Part shown: positions 8,613-17,491 of the stretch, one piece after another
Layout: each line of letters begins with the position of its first letter
Position numbering within the stretch: the stretch's first letter is position 1
Notes under the pieces: generated by a model
Told to the model about the DNA's origin: nothing
The model's input: only the letters and a program-made list of their open reading frames with translations
Databases searched by the model: none
Translations under genes and position numbers: made by a program
Assembly: GCA_031286285.1 (NCBI GenBank)
Contig: JAITUN010000290.1
Location: 1-45,170 of the forward strand
Source of the DNA: Bacteroidales bacterium
GTDB taxonomy: Bacteria; Bacteroidota; Bacteroidia; Bacteroidales; WCHB1-69
Length of the DNA stretch: 45,170 bases
Reading direction: 5' to 3'

Positions 8613-10478
8613 CTATTTCAAGTGCAATAGTAAAATAGCTATATCAGCGGGACTAACCCCACTTATTCTTGCCGCTTGTCCCAAATTTTGTGGTTTTATT
8701 TTTGATAATTTTTCACGAGCTTCCAAAGAAAGAGAAACAAAAGTACTGTAATCTATCGTTGTCGGAATTTTAATATTATCTATTTTAGACATTTTATCAG
8801 CCAACTCTTTTTCTTTAAATATATAAGGACCGTATTTAACAGAAATTTCTACATTTTCAATTTCTTCTGCATTCATTTTTAGTTGCATGATTTTATTTTT
8901 TAATGAGGCAGAGTTTTCTATAATGTTTTGAAAGTCCACTTGAGGTCTTAGTAATAACAGCGCCATTTTTATGGGTTGACTTACTGCAGGTGTTTCAATA
9001 TTTTCCAAACAATTATTAATTTCTTCAGGTTTGATATTTTCTTTTGTTAAAAACAGTTCTAAGTCTTGCTGTCGTTGATATTTTTTCTCTAGCATTTTTA
9101 TTCTTTCATCATCAATTAATCCTATTTTATGTCCGATTGGCGATAACCTGATATCAGCATTATCTTGTCGTAATAGAATTCTATATTCTGCACGTGAAGT
9201 AAACATTCTATATGGGTCTTGTACCCCTTTAGTGGTAAGGTCGTCGATGAGTACCCCAATATATGCTTTTGACCGCGGCAGAACAATTGGCTCTTTTTCT
9301 TTCAAGGCTCTATGTGCGTTAATACCTGCAAGCAGACCTTGGCAAGCAGCCTCTTCATAGCCGGTGGTTCCATTTAATTGACCGGCAATATAGAGGCAAC
9401 CAATTTTTTTTGATTCCAAAGATGGGTAAATATCAAGAGGGTCTAAGTAATCATACTCTATTGCATATCCTGGTTTTAATATGTGTGCATTTTTTAATCC
9501 GGGAATAGATCGTAGTGCTTCTGCTTGTATTTCTTCGGGGAGGGAAGAAGAAAAACCATTTAAGTAAAACTCATAAGTATTTCTTCCTTCAGGCTCTAAA
9601 AAGAGTTGGTGTTTTTCTCTGTCGGAAAATCTATCAATTTTATCTTCTATAGATGGGCAATATCTAGGTCCTACTCCTTTTATTCTTCCTTGAAACATTG
9701 GAGATTTATCAAATCCTGTTCTCAAGATATCGTGTACATTTTGGTTTGTATAAGTAATCCAGCAACTTAATTGGTTTTCAAGTTTTGGTGTTTGTGTAAA
9801 GGAAAATTTTGCAGGTACAGCGTCTCCTTTTTGTTCTTCCATTACTGAAAAATCTATGGTACGACCATCCAAACGCATCGGAGTACCCGTTTTCAGTTGT
9901 TTTACAGTTAATCCTAATTGAGCAAGTTTTTCTGACAAAAATGGCGAATTAGGTTCTCCTATTCTACCTCCGGGGAATGAAATTTCTCCAATATGGATTT
10001 GGCCATTTAGAAAAGTGCCAGCAGTTAGAATTACTTTTTCTCCGAAAATTATATTACCCTGTTTCGTTTTAATGCCAATTATTTTATTATTTTCAACCAC
10101 AACATTGACGACACAATCTTTGATTAATTCTAAATTTGGTTGATTCACTAATACTTTTTTCCAGAAAGATGAAAATGCGTACTTATCACTTTGTGCTCTA
10201 GGACTCCACATAGCAGGTCCTTTTGACTTATTTAGCATTCGAAATTGGAGCATAGTATTGTCTGTAACTATTCCTGACATTCCACCAAGCGCGTCAATTT
10301 CACGTACTATTTGCCCTTTTGCAATCCCCCCCATAGCAGGGTTACACGACATTTGAGCAACAGAATATATATTATGATTTATCAGGAGCACTTGTGAGCC
10401 CAACCTTGCGGCAGCTACTGCTGCTTCACAGCCGGCATGCCCTGCACCTACTACAATAATATCGTATTTTTTTTTCAT
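8613..10478 (-). CDS. mnmG: tRNA uridine-5-carboxymethylaminomethyl(34) synthesis enzyme MnmG (GidA)
   Basis: YDIIVVGAGHAGCEAAVAAARLG … MSCNPAMGGIAKGQIVREIDALGG … YIAGQLNGTTGYEEAACQGLLAGINA. Confidence 0.98.
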   Translation of the reverse strand: MKKKYDIIVVGAGHAGCEAAVAAARLGSQVLLINHNIYSVAQMSCNPAMGGIAKGQIVREIDALGGMSGIVTDNTMLQFRMLNKSKGPAMWSPRAQSDKYAFSSFWKKVLVNQPNLELIKDCVVNVVVENNKIIGIKTKQGNIIFGEKVILTAGTFLNGQIHIGEISFPGGRIGEPNSPFLSEKLAQLGLTVKQLKTGTPMRLDGRTIDFSVMEEQKGDAVPAKFSFTQTPKLENQLSCWITYTNQNVHDILRTGFDKSPMFQGRIKGVGPRYCPSIEDKIDRFSDREKHQLFLEPEGRNTYEFYLNGFSSSLPEEIQAEALRSIPGLKNAHILKPGYAIEYDYLDPLDIYPSLESKKIGCLYIAGQLNGTTGYEEAACQGLLAGINAHRALKEKEPIVLPRSKAYIGVLIDDLTTKGVQDPYRMFTSRAEYRILLRQDNADIRLSPIGHKIGLIDDERIKMLEKKYQRQQDLELFLTKENIKPEEINNCLENIETPAVSQPIKMALLLLRPQVDFQNIIENSASLKNKIMQLKMNAEEIENVEISVKYGPYIFKEKELADKMSKIDNIKIPTTIDYSTFVSLSLEAREKLSKIKPQNLGQAARISGVSPADIAILLLHLK

Positions 10479-10494
10479 TGTTTCACGTGAAACA
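10479..10494. promoter_or_regulatory. parS: parS centromere-like site (ParB binding palindrome)
   Basis: Perfect 16-bp palindrome TGTTTCACGTGAAACA, identical to the B. subtilis-type parS consensus, immediately 5' of the mnmG start codon (10478). Confidence 0.9.
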
Positions 10495-10515
10495 TTTATA
10501 TAATTACCTATTTTT

Positions 10516-10941
10516 CTATAACTTGTAAATTGTGTTGAATAATACTAATGCATCTTCCTCTTTTTGTTTCATGAGTTTTGACTCCCGATATTCCTTATCT
10601 TTATAGCCGCAAAGATGAAAAACACCATGCACCATTACTCTTCTTAATTCCTCTTCAAACCCACAACCATAGTTTTGAGAATTTTCAATTATCCGATCTA
10701 CTGAGACAAAAATATCACCATGAATAAAATTTCCTTCAGAATAATCAAATGTAATAATATCAGTAAACATATTGTGTTTTAAGTATTGTTTATTAAATTT
10801 TAAAAGTTGTTCATCGTTAAGAAAAACAATATTAATATCTCCAACTTTTCTATTTTCTAGTTTAGCAATTTGAATCAACCAATTTTTTATTGGTTTTTTT
10901 TGTCTTACTTTAAAAGTTGTTTCAGAAAAAAAGAGAATCAT
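10516..10941 (-). CDS. ybeY: rRNA maturation RNase YbeY
   Basis: HGVFHLCGYKDKEYRE (HGxxHxxGxxH-like zinc site) and NIVFLNDEQLLKFNKQYLKHNMFTDIITF. Confidence 0.93.
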   Translation of the reverse strand: MILFFSETTFKVRQKKPIKNWLIQIAKLENRKVGDINIVFLNDEQLLKFNKQYLKHNMFTDIITFDYSEGNFIHGDIFVSVDRIIENSQNYGCGFEEELRRVMVHGVFHLCGYKDKEYRESKLMKQKEEDALVLFNTIYKL

Positions 10942-10957
10942 ACTTTATTTTTAACCA

Positions 10958-11410
10958 TTAATCTATATTTTCTAAAGCATACCATTCAATGTACGATTTA
11001 TCAGTTTCACATAATTTCAATGAAAATAATTGCAAATCAGAAGGTAATATTTGTTTAATAATGGATGCTAATTCACAAACCATATTTTCAGTAGTAGGTT
11101 GAAAAGCGGTTATTATTATTTTCTTGTAATTATTTTTTAATGCATTCAACAGGGCGGGGTCAGAATTCTGATGAATAATTAAAGCGTGGTCCCAAACATC
11201 AATTATCTTACTCTGAATCAAATCGTTAAAATCGCTAAAATCAATAATCATTCCTTTTTTTGGAGATGTTTCATCATTACAAAGCGTTCCCCGAACGGTA
11301 ACCTCTAATCTGTAGGTATGTCCATGAATGTTGTTGCACTTACCGGGATAATTTAACAGCACGTGTGCCATATCAAAATTAAAAACACGTGTTAAACGTA
11401 ACAAAGCCAT
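10958..11410 (-). CDS. queD: 6-carboxytetrahydropterin synthase (PTPS family)
   Basis: FNFDMAHVL … CNNIHGHTYRLEVTVRG … MIIDFSDFNDLI … WDHALII … PTTENMVCELA. Confidence 0.93.
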   Translation of the reverse strand: MALLRLTRVFNFDMAHVLLNYPGKCNNIHGHTYRLEVTVRGTLCNDETSPKKGMIIDFSDFNDLIQSKIIDVWDHALIIHQNSDPALLNALKNNYKKIIITAFQPTTENMVCELASIIKQILPSDLQLFSLKLCETDKSYIEWYALENID

Positions 11411-11447
11411 ATTTTTTTTGGCAAAGAAACATCAATTTTATTAACAA

Positions 11448-11483
11448 TTAAAAAAAAGGTCTATTTATTATAAAAATAGACCC
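11448..11483 (-). terminator. Intrinsic terminator for the 11503..12048 gene
   Basis: Minus strand GGTCTATTTTTATAATAAATAGACC followed by TTTTTTTT. Confidence 0.75.
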
Positions 11484-11502
11484 TTACTTAACTAAAAAAA
11501 CG

Positions 11503-12048
11503 TTATTCATTTTCTAATTCCGGATCCTCAGAAAACCAAACATTATAAAGCATAAAAGATTCTTCAAAATCATTTCTTACTAAATTTTGTTTTGGAATAT
11601 TCAACCATAAATCAGTATTGTTTAGAGGGTTGGTAATAAACAACGATCTATTAGGAAAAGGATATTCTAAATAATCTCCAAATGTAGTAGCCTCAACAAG
11701 AACTAATACACCTCCTTCTTCCTCCCCGTCTTCAAAATAATATGCACTTCCTTTTTGTTTACAAACATTTCCAAAACCAACACAATCAATATGACCGTAT
11801 TCACCCAATATTTTGATACACGAACCTCCGCAGTCTTTTACAGAGTGTCCTAGAAATATTTTAAAACCAACACCCAAACCCTTTTCGGGTCCAAGACTTA
11901 TCCAGGTGGCTTCATTTTGAATTTTTTCATCACTCTCCCTATTTGAGAGTAGGTCTGTAGAAGAGACTATTTCGTTTTTATTGCAAGCAACAAAACTTAC
12001 AGTAAGCAGAAATACAATAATAAAACACAATAACAATAATTTTTTCAT
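11503..12048 (-). CDS. Hypothetical lipoprotein
   Basis: Lipoprotein signal MKKLLLLCFIIVFLLTVSFVACNKNE; no family recognised. Confidence 0.7.
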   Translation of the reverse strand: MKKLLLLCFIIVFLLTVSFVACNKNEIVSSTDLLSNRESDEKIQNEATWISLGPEKGLGVGFKIFLGHSVKDCGGSCIKILGEYGHIDCVGFGNVCKQKGSAYYFEDGEEEGGVLVLVEATTFGDYLEYPFPNRSLFITNPLNNTDLWLNIPKQNLVRNDFEESFMLYNVWFSEDPELENE

Positions 12049-12156
12049 AATAATGAATTTAAGTTAAACATAATTGCAAAATAATATGTTTAAAAAAAGA
12101 AACCGCTTTTTTTATTAATAAATGTCGTGAAAATGTCCTGAAGTAATTCTGACAAG

Positions 12157-13212
12157 CTACTTCATTTTTATAATCAAACGAACTCCATATAAATCAGCAT
12201 CATGAGTAATTTCAAGGGTATACCTATTTTTATAACAAAATTCCAACCGCTGTTTTAAAATCTTTAACCCATTTTTAGAAGAGACAATATTGTTTTGATT
12301 TGGCAAATAATTATTTTGACACTCAAATTTAAAAAAAGGAAATTGTGTTGTATTAAATAAAATATCAACCCACCCAGTGCCATCTTGTAAGGTATATTTC
12401 ATTGCATTTCCAACAATTGGTTCAAACAAAAGAGGAAGAATCATATAATTTTCAATATTACCAAGAACATTTATATTTACCCTTATTTCTTTCTCATGTC
12501 TTAATTTTTCTAATTCAACATAATTATAATAAAACGCAATTTCTTTATCTAACTCAACAACATCTTTTTCAAAATCAATAAGAAAAAAATATAAAACAAA
12601 TTTTAATTTATTAAAAAGTTCACTATTTTTTTTATTTGTTAACTTTTTAGTATATAAGAGTTCTAAAATATTAAAGAAAAAATGCGGGAACAATGATTTT
12701 CTTGAGAAATTTTTCTCAAACTCTTGTTTTTCTTTAAGTAATAAAAGTTCTCTTTGATTAATAATATCTTTTTTGTAATAAAATAAAAGCAGTCGATTGA
12801 AATATTCCACCCAGAAGAAAAAAATAAAAATAGAAAAATCTCTTATGATAACGTAAACAAATGTTATCAAATAAATTTTTTCTTTATTAGGAAACGTATA
12901 ATAGGAAGTTTTAAAGTTCTCATTAAAAACGAACATTTCAAATCCGGCACAAAATAGAATTGACAATGCTACTATTAAAACATATAACCATTTCCCTTTT
13001 TTAAAAACGATTGGGTATAAATAAGATACAAGAACAGATAATACAATAGCCAAACATAGAAAAACCATTATCTCTTGAATTATATTACTTGGTTTAGTAG
13101 GTATTAAGACAGAAAACCCTGTATAAAAAAAACCAATACAAATCCAAAGGAATATTTTAAATAAAAGAAAGATGATTCTAATGAACAAATAATTTTTTCT
13201 CTCATTTTTCAT
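12157..13212 (-). CDS. LytS-type sensor histidine kinase
   Basis: Multiple TM segments, then LFPHFFFNILELL (His_kinase 'PHFxFN' motif), LLFEPIVGNAMKYT N-box and NGLKILKQRLEF. Start set to MKNERKNYLF (13212). Confidence 0.82.
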   Translation of the reverse strand: MKNERKNYLFIRIIFLLFKIFLWICIGFFYTGFSVLIPTKPSNIIQEIMVFLCLAIVLSVLVSYLYPIVFKKGKWLYVLIVALSILFCAGFEMFVFNENFKTSYYTFPNKEKIYLITFVYVIIRDFSIFIFFFWVEYFNRLLLFYYKKDIINQRELLLLKEKQEFEKNFSRKSLFPHFFFNILELLYTKKLTNKKNSELFNKLKFVLYFFLIDFEKDVVELDKEIAFYYNYVELEKLRHEKEIRVNINVLGNIENYMILPLLFEPIVGNAMKYTLQDGTGWVDILFNTTQFPFFKFECQNNYLPNQNNIVSSKNGLKILKQRLEFCYKNRYTLEITHDADLYGVRLIIKMK

Positions 13213-13242
13213 GTAATAAAATTTTTGCAAAATAAAAAAAAA

Positions 13243-13250
13243 TATTTTTG
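13243..13250 (+). promoter_or_regulatory. Candidate Bacteroidota -7 element for the LytTR regulator
   Basis: TATTTTTG (TAnnTTTG) 19 nt before ATG 13270. Confidence 0.55.
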
Positions 13251-13269
13251 CACACCAAAAAATAATAAA

Positions 13270-14025
13270 ATGGAGATATATAAATATATAATTATAGATG
13301 ACGAGCATCAATCTCATCAAAACTTACGTCGCCACATTATGCCATATTCTAAATATCAATGTGTTGCAACCTTTAAAAATCCCCAAAAAGCCTTATTGTA
13401 TTTACAAACAAATGAAGTTGATTTAATTTTTTTAGACATAAGGATGCCGGAAATGAATGGTTTTCAATTTTTGGAGTCATTGTCAAAAAATATCTTTGTT
13501 GTAATTCTCACAGCATATGTTGAACAATATAGCATTGAAGCCCATCAATATTATGATAAGGATCTTGTTTTTTTTTCCAATAAATCCCAATTTTCATACT
13601 ATTTTCCAAAAATAATGACACGTTTCGAAAACATGTTTAAGGAGAAAGCGGTGTTAAATAGAATAAAACAATTATCTAAAAATGAGATACGCATATTTCC
13701 CAAAAAGTACAAAAATAAAACTATATCTTTAGAGGATATTGTTTATTTAGAAGTGGTGGGGCATAATATGGTTTTAAAAATAAGAAATGGTGAAGAAATA
13801 ATTTTCCGTATGACAATAGGCGAATTATTAAGTTTTTTACCAACAAATTTTTTCTTTCAAATCAAGAGGAATATGATTATCAATATTATTTATATTACCG
13901 CATTAACAGGCACAACAATAAGTATTGAAAATCAACACCTTACTATTCCTATTAGCAAAAGAAAGAAAATAATTCCACAACTCATCACCCTAAGAGAAAA
14001 GTTGTTAGAAAACTATTGTTCATAA
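13270..14025 (+). CDS. LytTR-family response regulator
   Basis: Receiver: YIIIDDEHQSHQNLRRH, DLIFLDIRMPEMNGFQFL, VVILTAYVEQYSIEA; LytTR: ISLEDIVYLEVVGHNMVLKIRNGEEIIFRMTIGEL … FFQIKRNMIINIIYI. ATG at 13270. Confidence 0.9.
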   Translation: MEIYKYIIIDDEHQSHQNLRRHIMPYSKYQCVATFKNPQKALLYLQTNEVDLIFLDIRMPEMNGFQFLESLSKNIFVVILTAYVEQYSIEAHQYYDKDLVFFSNKSQFSYYFPKIMTRFENMFKEKAVLNRIKQLSKNEIRIFPKKYKNKTISLEDIVYLEVVGHNMVLKIRNGEEIIFRMTIGELLSFLPTNFFFQIKRNMIINIIYITALTGTTISIENQHLTIPISKRKKIIPQLITLREKLLENYCS

Positions 14026-14777
14026 TAGCACAAAACAGGATACTTTTCGTATTGAACATAAGTGTTGTAGTTTAGCCAATCTCCTGTATTGAAATAGATG
14101 GCTTTTTCTATAGCAATCTCTAAAGGCAAATGTCTATGACCAAAAATAAAAAAATCAACATCATTACTTTCAACATATTCAGTACAAAACCGAACTAATT
14201 GTTCTTTTTCATTTCCCAAAAACAACTCTTTGTGATAAGGTGTCATGGCTCTGCTTTTTCTTGAAAAAAAAGATGCTATAGTAAAACCGATTTTTGAAGG
14301 AATGAGTCCAAACAACCAAATATTGATTTTACAATTAAGGAAAGCCTTTAAAAACTTATACCCTAAATCACCTCTTCCCAACCCATCACCGTGTCCTAAA
14401 AGAAATTTCTTATTGTTAATTAAAAAAGTCTGTCTATTTTTAAAAATATGTATTCCTAAATGTTTTGACAAGTAATTTTTCATCCACATATCATGATTTC
14501 CGGTAAAAAAATAGATTTCTATTCCTATATTTCTCAGTTCTGCAATTTTATCTAAAAAAAGTGCATAAAACTCAGGTGGTTTTCCGGAGTATTCGAACCA
14601 AAAATCGAAAGTATCACCCAAAAGGAACAAATGGTTAGCATCTATTTTGATTTTATCTAACCAATCAACAACTCGATTTTCACGTTTATTACTCTCTTCT
14701 TGATTTGGTGCTCCAAAATGAAAGTCAGATGCAAAATAACACACTCCTGAAATTTCAATTGGCTGAGAATGCGACAT
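14013..14777 (-). CDS. lpxH: UDP-2,3-diacylglucosamine diphosphatase (calcineurin-like phosphoesterase)
   Basis: YFASDFHFG, LFLLGDTFDFWFEY, FFTGNHDMWM, FLLGHGDGLG, FFIFGHRHLP. Confidence 0.9.
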   Translation of the reverse strand: MSHSQPIEISGVCYFASDFHFGAPNQEESNKRENRVVDWLDKIKIDANHLFLLGDTFDFWFEYSGKPPEFYALFLDKIAELRNIGIEIYFFTGNHDMWMKNYLSKHLGIHIFKNRQTFLINNKKFLLGHGDGLGRGDLGYKFLKAFLNCKINIWLFGLIPSKIGFTIASFFSRKSRAMTPYHKELFLGNEKEQLVRFCTEYVESNDVDFFIFGHRHLPLEIAIEKAIYFNTGDWLNYNTYVQYEKYPVLCYYEQ

Positions 14778-14792
14778 ATTAAAGAAAATAAG

Positions 14793-15848
14793 TTATATTA
14801 TTAGCATAGCGTCGCCATAAGTCAAAAAGCGATACTTTTCAGCAATAGCTTCTTTATAAGCTTTCATAACAAACTCAAATCCACCAAAAGCAGCAGCAAT
14901 CATAAGCATTGGGCTTTCAGAAGGGTGGAAATTCGTAACCAATGCATCAGCAGAGAGAAAGCGATGGGGCGGAAAAATAAATTTACTAGTCCATCCATCA
15001 TAAGATTTAATTTTTCCGGTTTGATACATAGATGATTCTAGGGCTTTTATAGTTGTTGTACCTACAGCACATATTTTTTTCTCTTGATCTTTAGCATAAT
15101 TAATTTTTGTTGCAGACTCTTCGGTAATCATCATCTGTTCGGAATCGGATTTGTGTTTTGTAAGGTCTTCTACATCAATATCACGAAAATTTCCCAATCC
15201 GGAGTGTAAAGTAACAGGAACTATATCAACCCCATGTAATTCAAAACGTTTAATAATTTCTCGACTAAAATGCAACCCTGAAGTGGGTACTGCAACCGCT
15301 CCTTCGATGGTAGCAAAAAGTGTTTGATAATTTTCTTCATCTTCCGATTCAACATCTCTAAAACGTAAAATATTTTCCGGCAACGGTGTATTTCCCAATT
15401 CTTTCAACTTTGCACGAAATTCCATATAATTACCTTCAAAAAGAAACCGCAAAGTTCGTCCCCGAGAAGTAGTGTTATCAATAACTTCGGCAACCAAACT
15501 ATTATCTTCACCAAAATAGAGTTTGTTTCCGATTCTTATTTTTCTTGCAGGGTCAACTAAAACATCCCATAAACGACTATTAGCATCTAATTCACGAAGC
15601 AAAAAAACACGAATTTGAGCTTGGGTTTTCTCTTTTTCGCCATAAAGTAGAGCAGGAAATACGCGCGTGTTATTCACAACAAACAGATCTCCTTCTTCAA
15701 AATATTCTAAAATATCTTTGAAAATACGGTGTTCTATTGTGCGAGTTTTACGGTTAAGTACCATTAAACGAGAAACATCTCTTTCTATTAAAGGGTGCAG
15801 CGCTATTAACTCTTGTGGTAAAAAATATTTAAATTGCGATAGTTTCAT
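14793..15848 (-). CDS. queA: tRNA preQ1(34) S-adenosylmethionine ribosyltransferase-isomerase
   Basis: [28 protein letters not shown] … [13 protein letters not shown] … [10 protein letters not shown] … [21 protein letters not shown]. Confidence 0.97.
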   Translation of the reverse strand: MKLSQFKYFLPQELIALHPLIERDVSRLMVLNRKTRTIEHRIFKDILEYFEEGDLFVVNNTRVFPALLYGEKEKTQAQIRVFLLRELDANSRLWDVLVDPARKIRIGNKLYFGEDNSLVAEVIDNTTSRGRTLRFLFEGNYMEFRAKLKELGNTPLPENILRFRDVESEDEENYQTLFATIEGAVAVPTSGLHFSREIIKRFELHGVDIVPVTLHSGLGNFRDIDVEDLTKHKSDSEQMMITEESATKINYAKDQEKKICAVGTTTIKALESSMYQTGKIKSYDGWTSKFIFPPHRFLSADALVTNFHPSESPMLMIAAAFGGFEFVMKAYKEAIAEKYRFLTYGDAMLII

Positions 15849-15868
15849 CAGGTCATTTTTTGAGAGTG

Positions 15869-15876
15869 CAAATATA
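15869..15876 (-). promoter_or_regulatory. Candidate Bacteroidota -7 element for queA
   Basis: Plus CAAATATA = minus TATATTTG, about 20 nt upstream of start 15848. Confidence 0.5.
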
Positions 15877-15928
15877 CACTTTCAAAAGGCGTTTGTCAAG
15901 GGGTTTTTGCATTTTTTTTCATTAAATG

Positions 15929-16516
15929 TCAAAAATCTCTCCCATTTGTAAATAAATAGTCTATACATGCAAGATTTTCAGCAAAATTAAAGCGCTCTGC
16001 AAATACTTGCAGGTATTCTATTCTTTTTTGTCGAAAAGTTCTGTTTTTAGGCAGAAAAACATCTCTAAAATCTTCCATTTTTTGGGGATGTAAGTAAAAA
16101 AAATCTGTAAATAAAAGTGTATTTCGAATTAAAAACAAGTTTCTTAAAAGATATAATAATTCCATATTAAAATCAAATAAAAAAGAGTAGTTTTTTTGAA
16201 AAAAAGGTTCAAAAAAATCTCTGTAATAGAGAAAAAAAGGGCTATTATTATAGGCGGATTCAATGGTTTTCCAATGATGGCGCTGCCAGGCACAGCCGTT
16301 ATCGATCCTCACCTCCCGAATCTGTTTAGTATCACTTCTTACCACAGGAATAATTAAATCATACAATCCATTACCGGTTAAAATGGTTGTCCGATTTCGA
16401 TACGTTTGTTTTTGATAATTTTCATAAGCCTCAATAAACACTAAATCAGCGCCTTTCATTTCTATTAAATAGTCTATGGGAGGAAAGTATGCGACCGAAA
16501 AAAGCTTTGGTTCCAT
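15929..16516 (-). CDS. WbqC-like family protein
   Basis: VAYFPPIDYLIEMKGADLVFIEAYENYQKQTYRNRTTILTGNGLYDLIIPVV … WQRHHWKTIESAYNNSPFF. Confidence 0.85.
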   Translation of the reverse strand: MEPKLFSVAYFPPIDYLIEMKGADLVFIEAYENYQKQTYRNRTTILTGNGLYDLIIPVVRSDTKQIREVRIDNGCAWQRHHWKTIESAYNNSPFFLYYRDFFEPFFQKNYSFLFDFNMELLYLLRNLFLIRNTLLFTDFFYLHPQKMEDFRDVFLPKNRTFRQKRIEYLQVFAERFNFAENLACIDYLFTNGRDF

Positions 16517-17326
16517 TTACAATTTCGGTAACATTTCATAGACCAATTGTACCATTTTTGGTTCTGCGATTTGAGCGGCTTGAAGTACTTCTTCGTGTGA
16601 AACTTTTTCCACCTGTCCCACAATACCTAAGTCTGTAATTACCGATAAACCAAATACTTCTATTCCACGGTGGCGAGCAATAATAGTTTCAGGGACAGTG
16701 GACATCCCCACAGCATCACCGCCTAAGATAGCAAACATACGATATTCAGCCGGGGTTTCAAAGCACGGACCTGTAACTCCTACATAAACACCGGTTTGCA
16801 CGTGTATATTCAACTCTTTTGCACATTGGTATGCTATTTTTAACATTTTTTTTGAGTAGGCTTCGCTCATGTCTAAGAAGCGAGGTCCCAATGTATCGTC
16901 ATTAGGACCAAGAAGCGGATTTCCACTGAACAGATTAATATGGTCCCGAATCAACATTATATCCCCTATTTTAAAAGTAGGGTTCATTCCCCCTGCAGCA
17001 TTTGAAAGTATTAACTTATTAACTCCCAATTCTTTCATTACTTGAATAGGAAAAGTAACCTCCTGCATTGTATATCCTTCGTAGAAATGAAAACGTCCGC
17101 TACACACAATAATATCTACGCCATTCATTTTACCAAAAATCAAGGAACCGCGATGTCCTTTTACGGTAGAAACCGGAAAATTAGGAATTGTATGATAAGG
17201 AATCTCTTCCTCAATATTCAGATGTTTTACTAATCCACCCAAACCTGAACCTAAAATGATGCCAATTTTTGGATTTTTTTTCAATTTTAACGCTAAAAAC
17301 TGTCCTGTTTCTTTTATTTTTTCCAT
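16517..17326 (-). CDS. Purine-nucleoside phosphorylase
   Basis: GIILGSGLGGL, GHRGSLIFGKMNGVDIIVCSGRFHFYEGY, LSNAAGGMNP, GVYVGVTGPCFETPAEYRM, DAVGMSTVPE. Confidence 0.96.
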   Translation of the reverse strand: MEKIKETGQFLALKLKKNPKIGIILGSGLGGLVKHLNIEEEIPYHTIPNFPVSTVKGHRGSLIFGKMNGVDIIVCSGRFHFYEGYTMQEVTFPIQVMKELGVNKLILSNAAGGMNPTFKIGDIMLIRDHINLFSGNPLLGPNDDTLGPRFLDMSEAYSKKMLKIAYQCAKELNIHVQTGVYVGVTGPCFETPAEYRMFAILGGDAVGMSTVPETIIARHRGIEVFGLSVITDLGIVGQVEKVSHEEVLQAAQIAEPKMVQLVYEMLPKL

Positions 17327-17381
17327 TTTTTTATGATTTACTGATTGTTATTATTAAAAAAATACAAGTGATAAAGAGGCG

Positions 17382-17389
17382 CAAAAATA
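17382..17389 (-). promoter_or_regulatory. Candidate Bacteroidota -7 element for the PNP operon
   Basis: Plus CAAAAATA = minus TATTTTTG. Confidence 0.45.
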
Positions 17390-17491
17390 TAAACTTTCAG
17401 AACAAAGAGATTTCTGTTACATCTTTTCTCAAAACACAATAAAAACCTTGAATTTTCGTATTTTATAATTGCATTGGTAAAATAGTATCTT

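Noticed and set aside
11388-11397. Other CACGTG-containing palindromes (e.g. AACACGTGTT at ~11388, TATCACGTGAAT at ~25932) as extra parS sites
   Set aside because: They do not match TGTTTCACGTGAAACA beyond the core, so only 10479-10494 is called.
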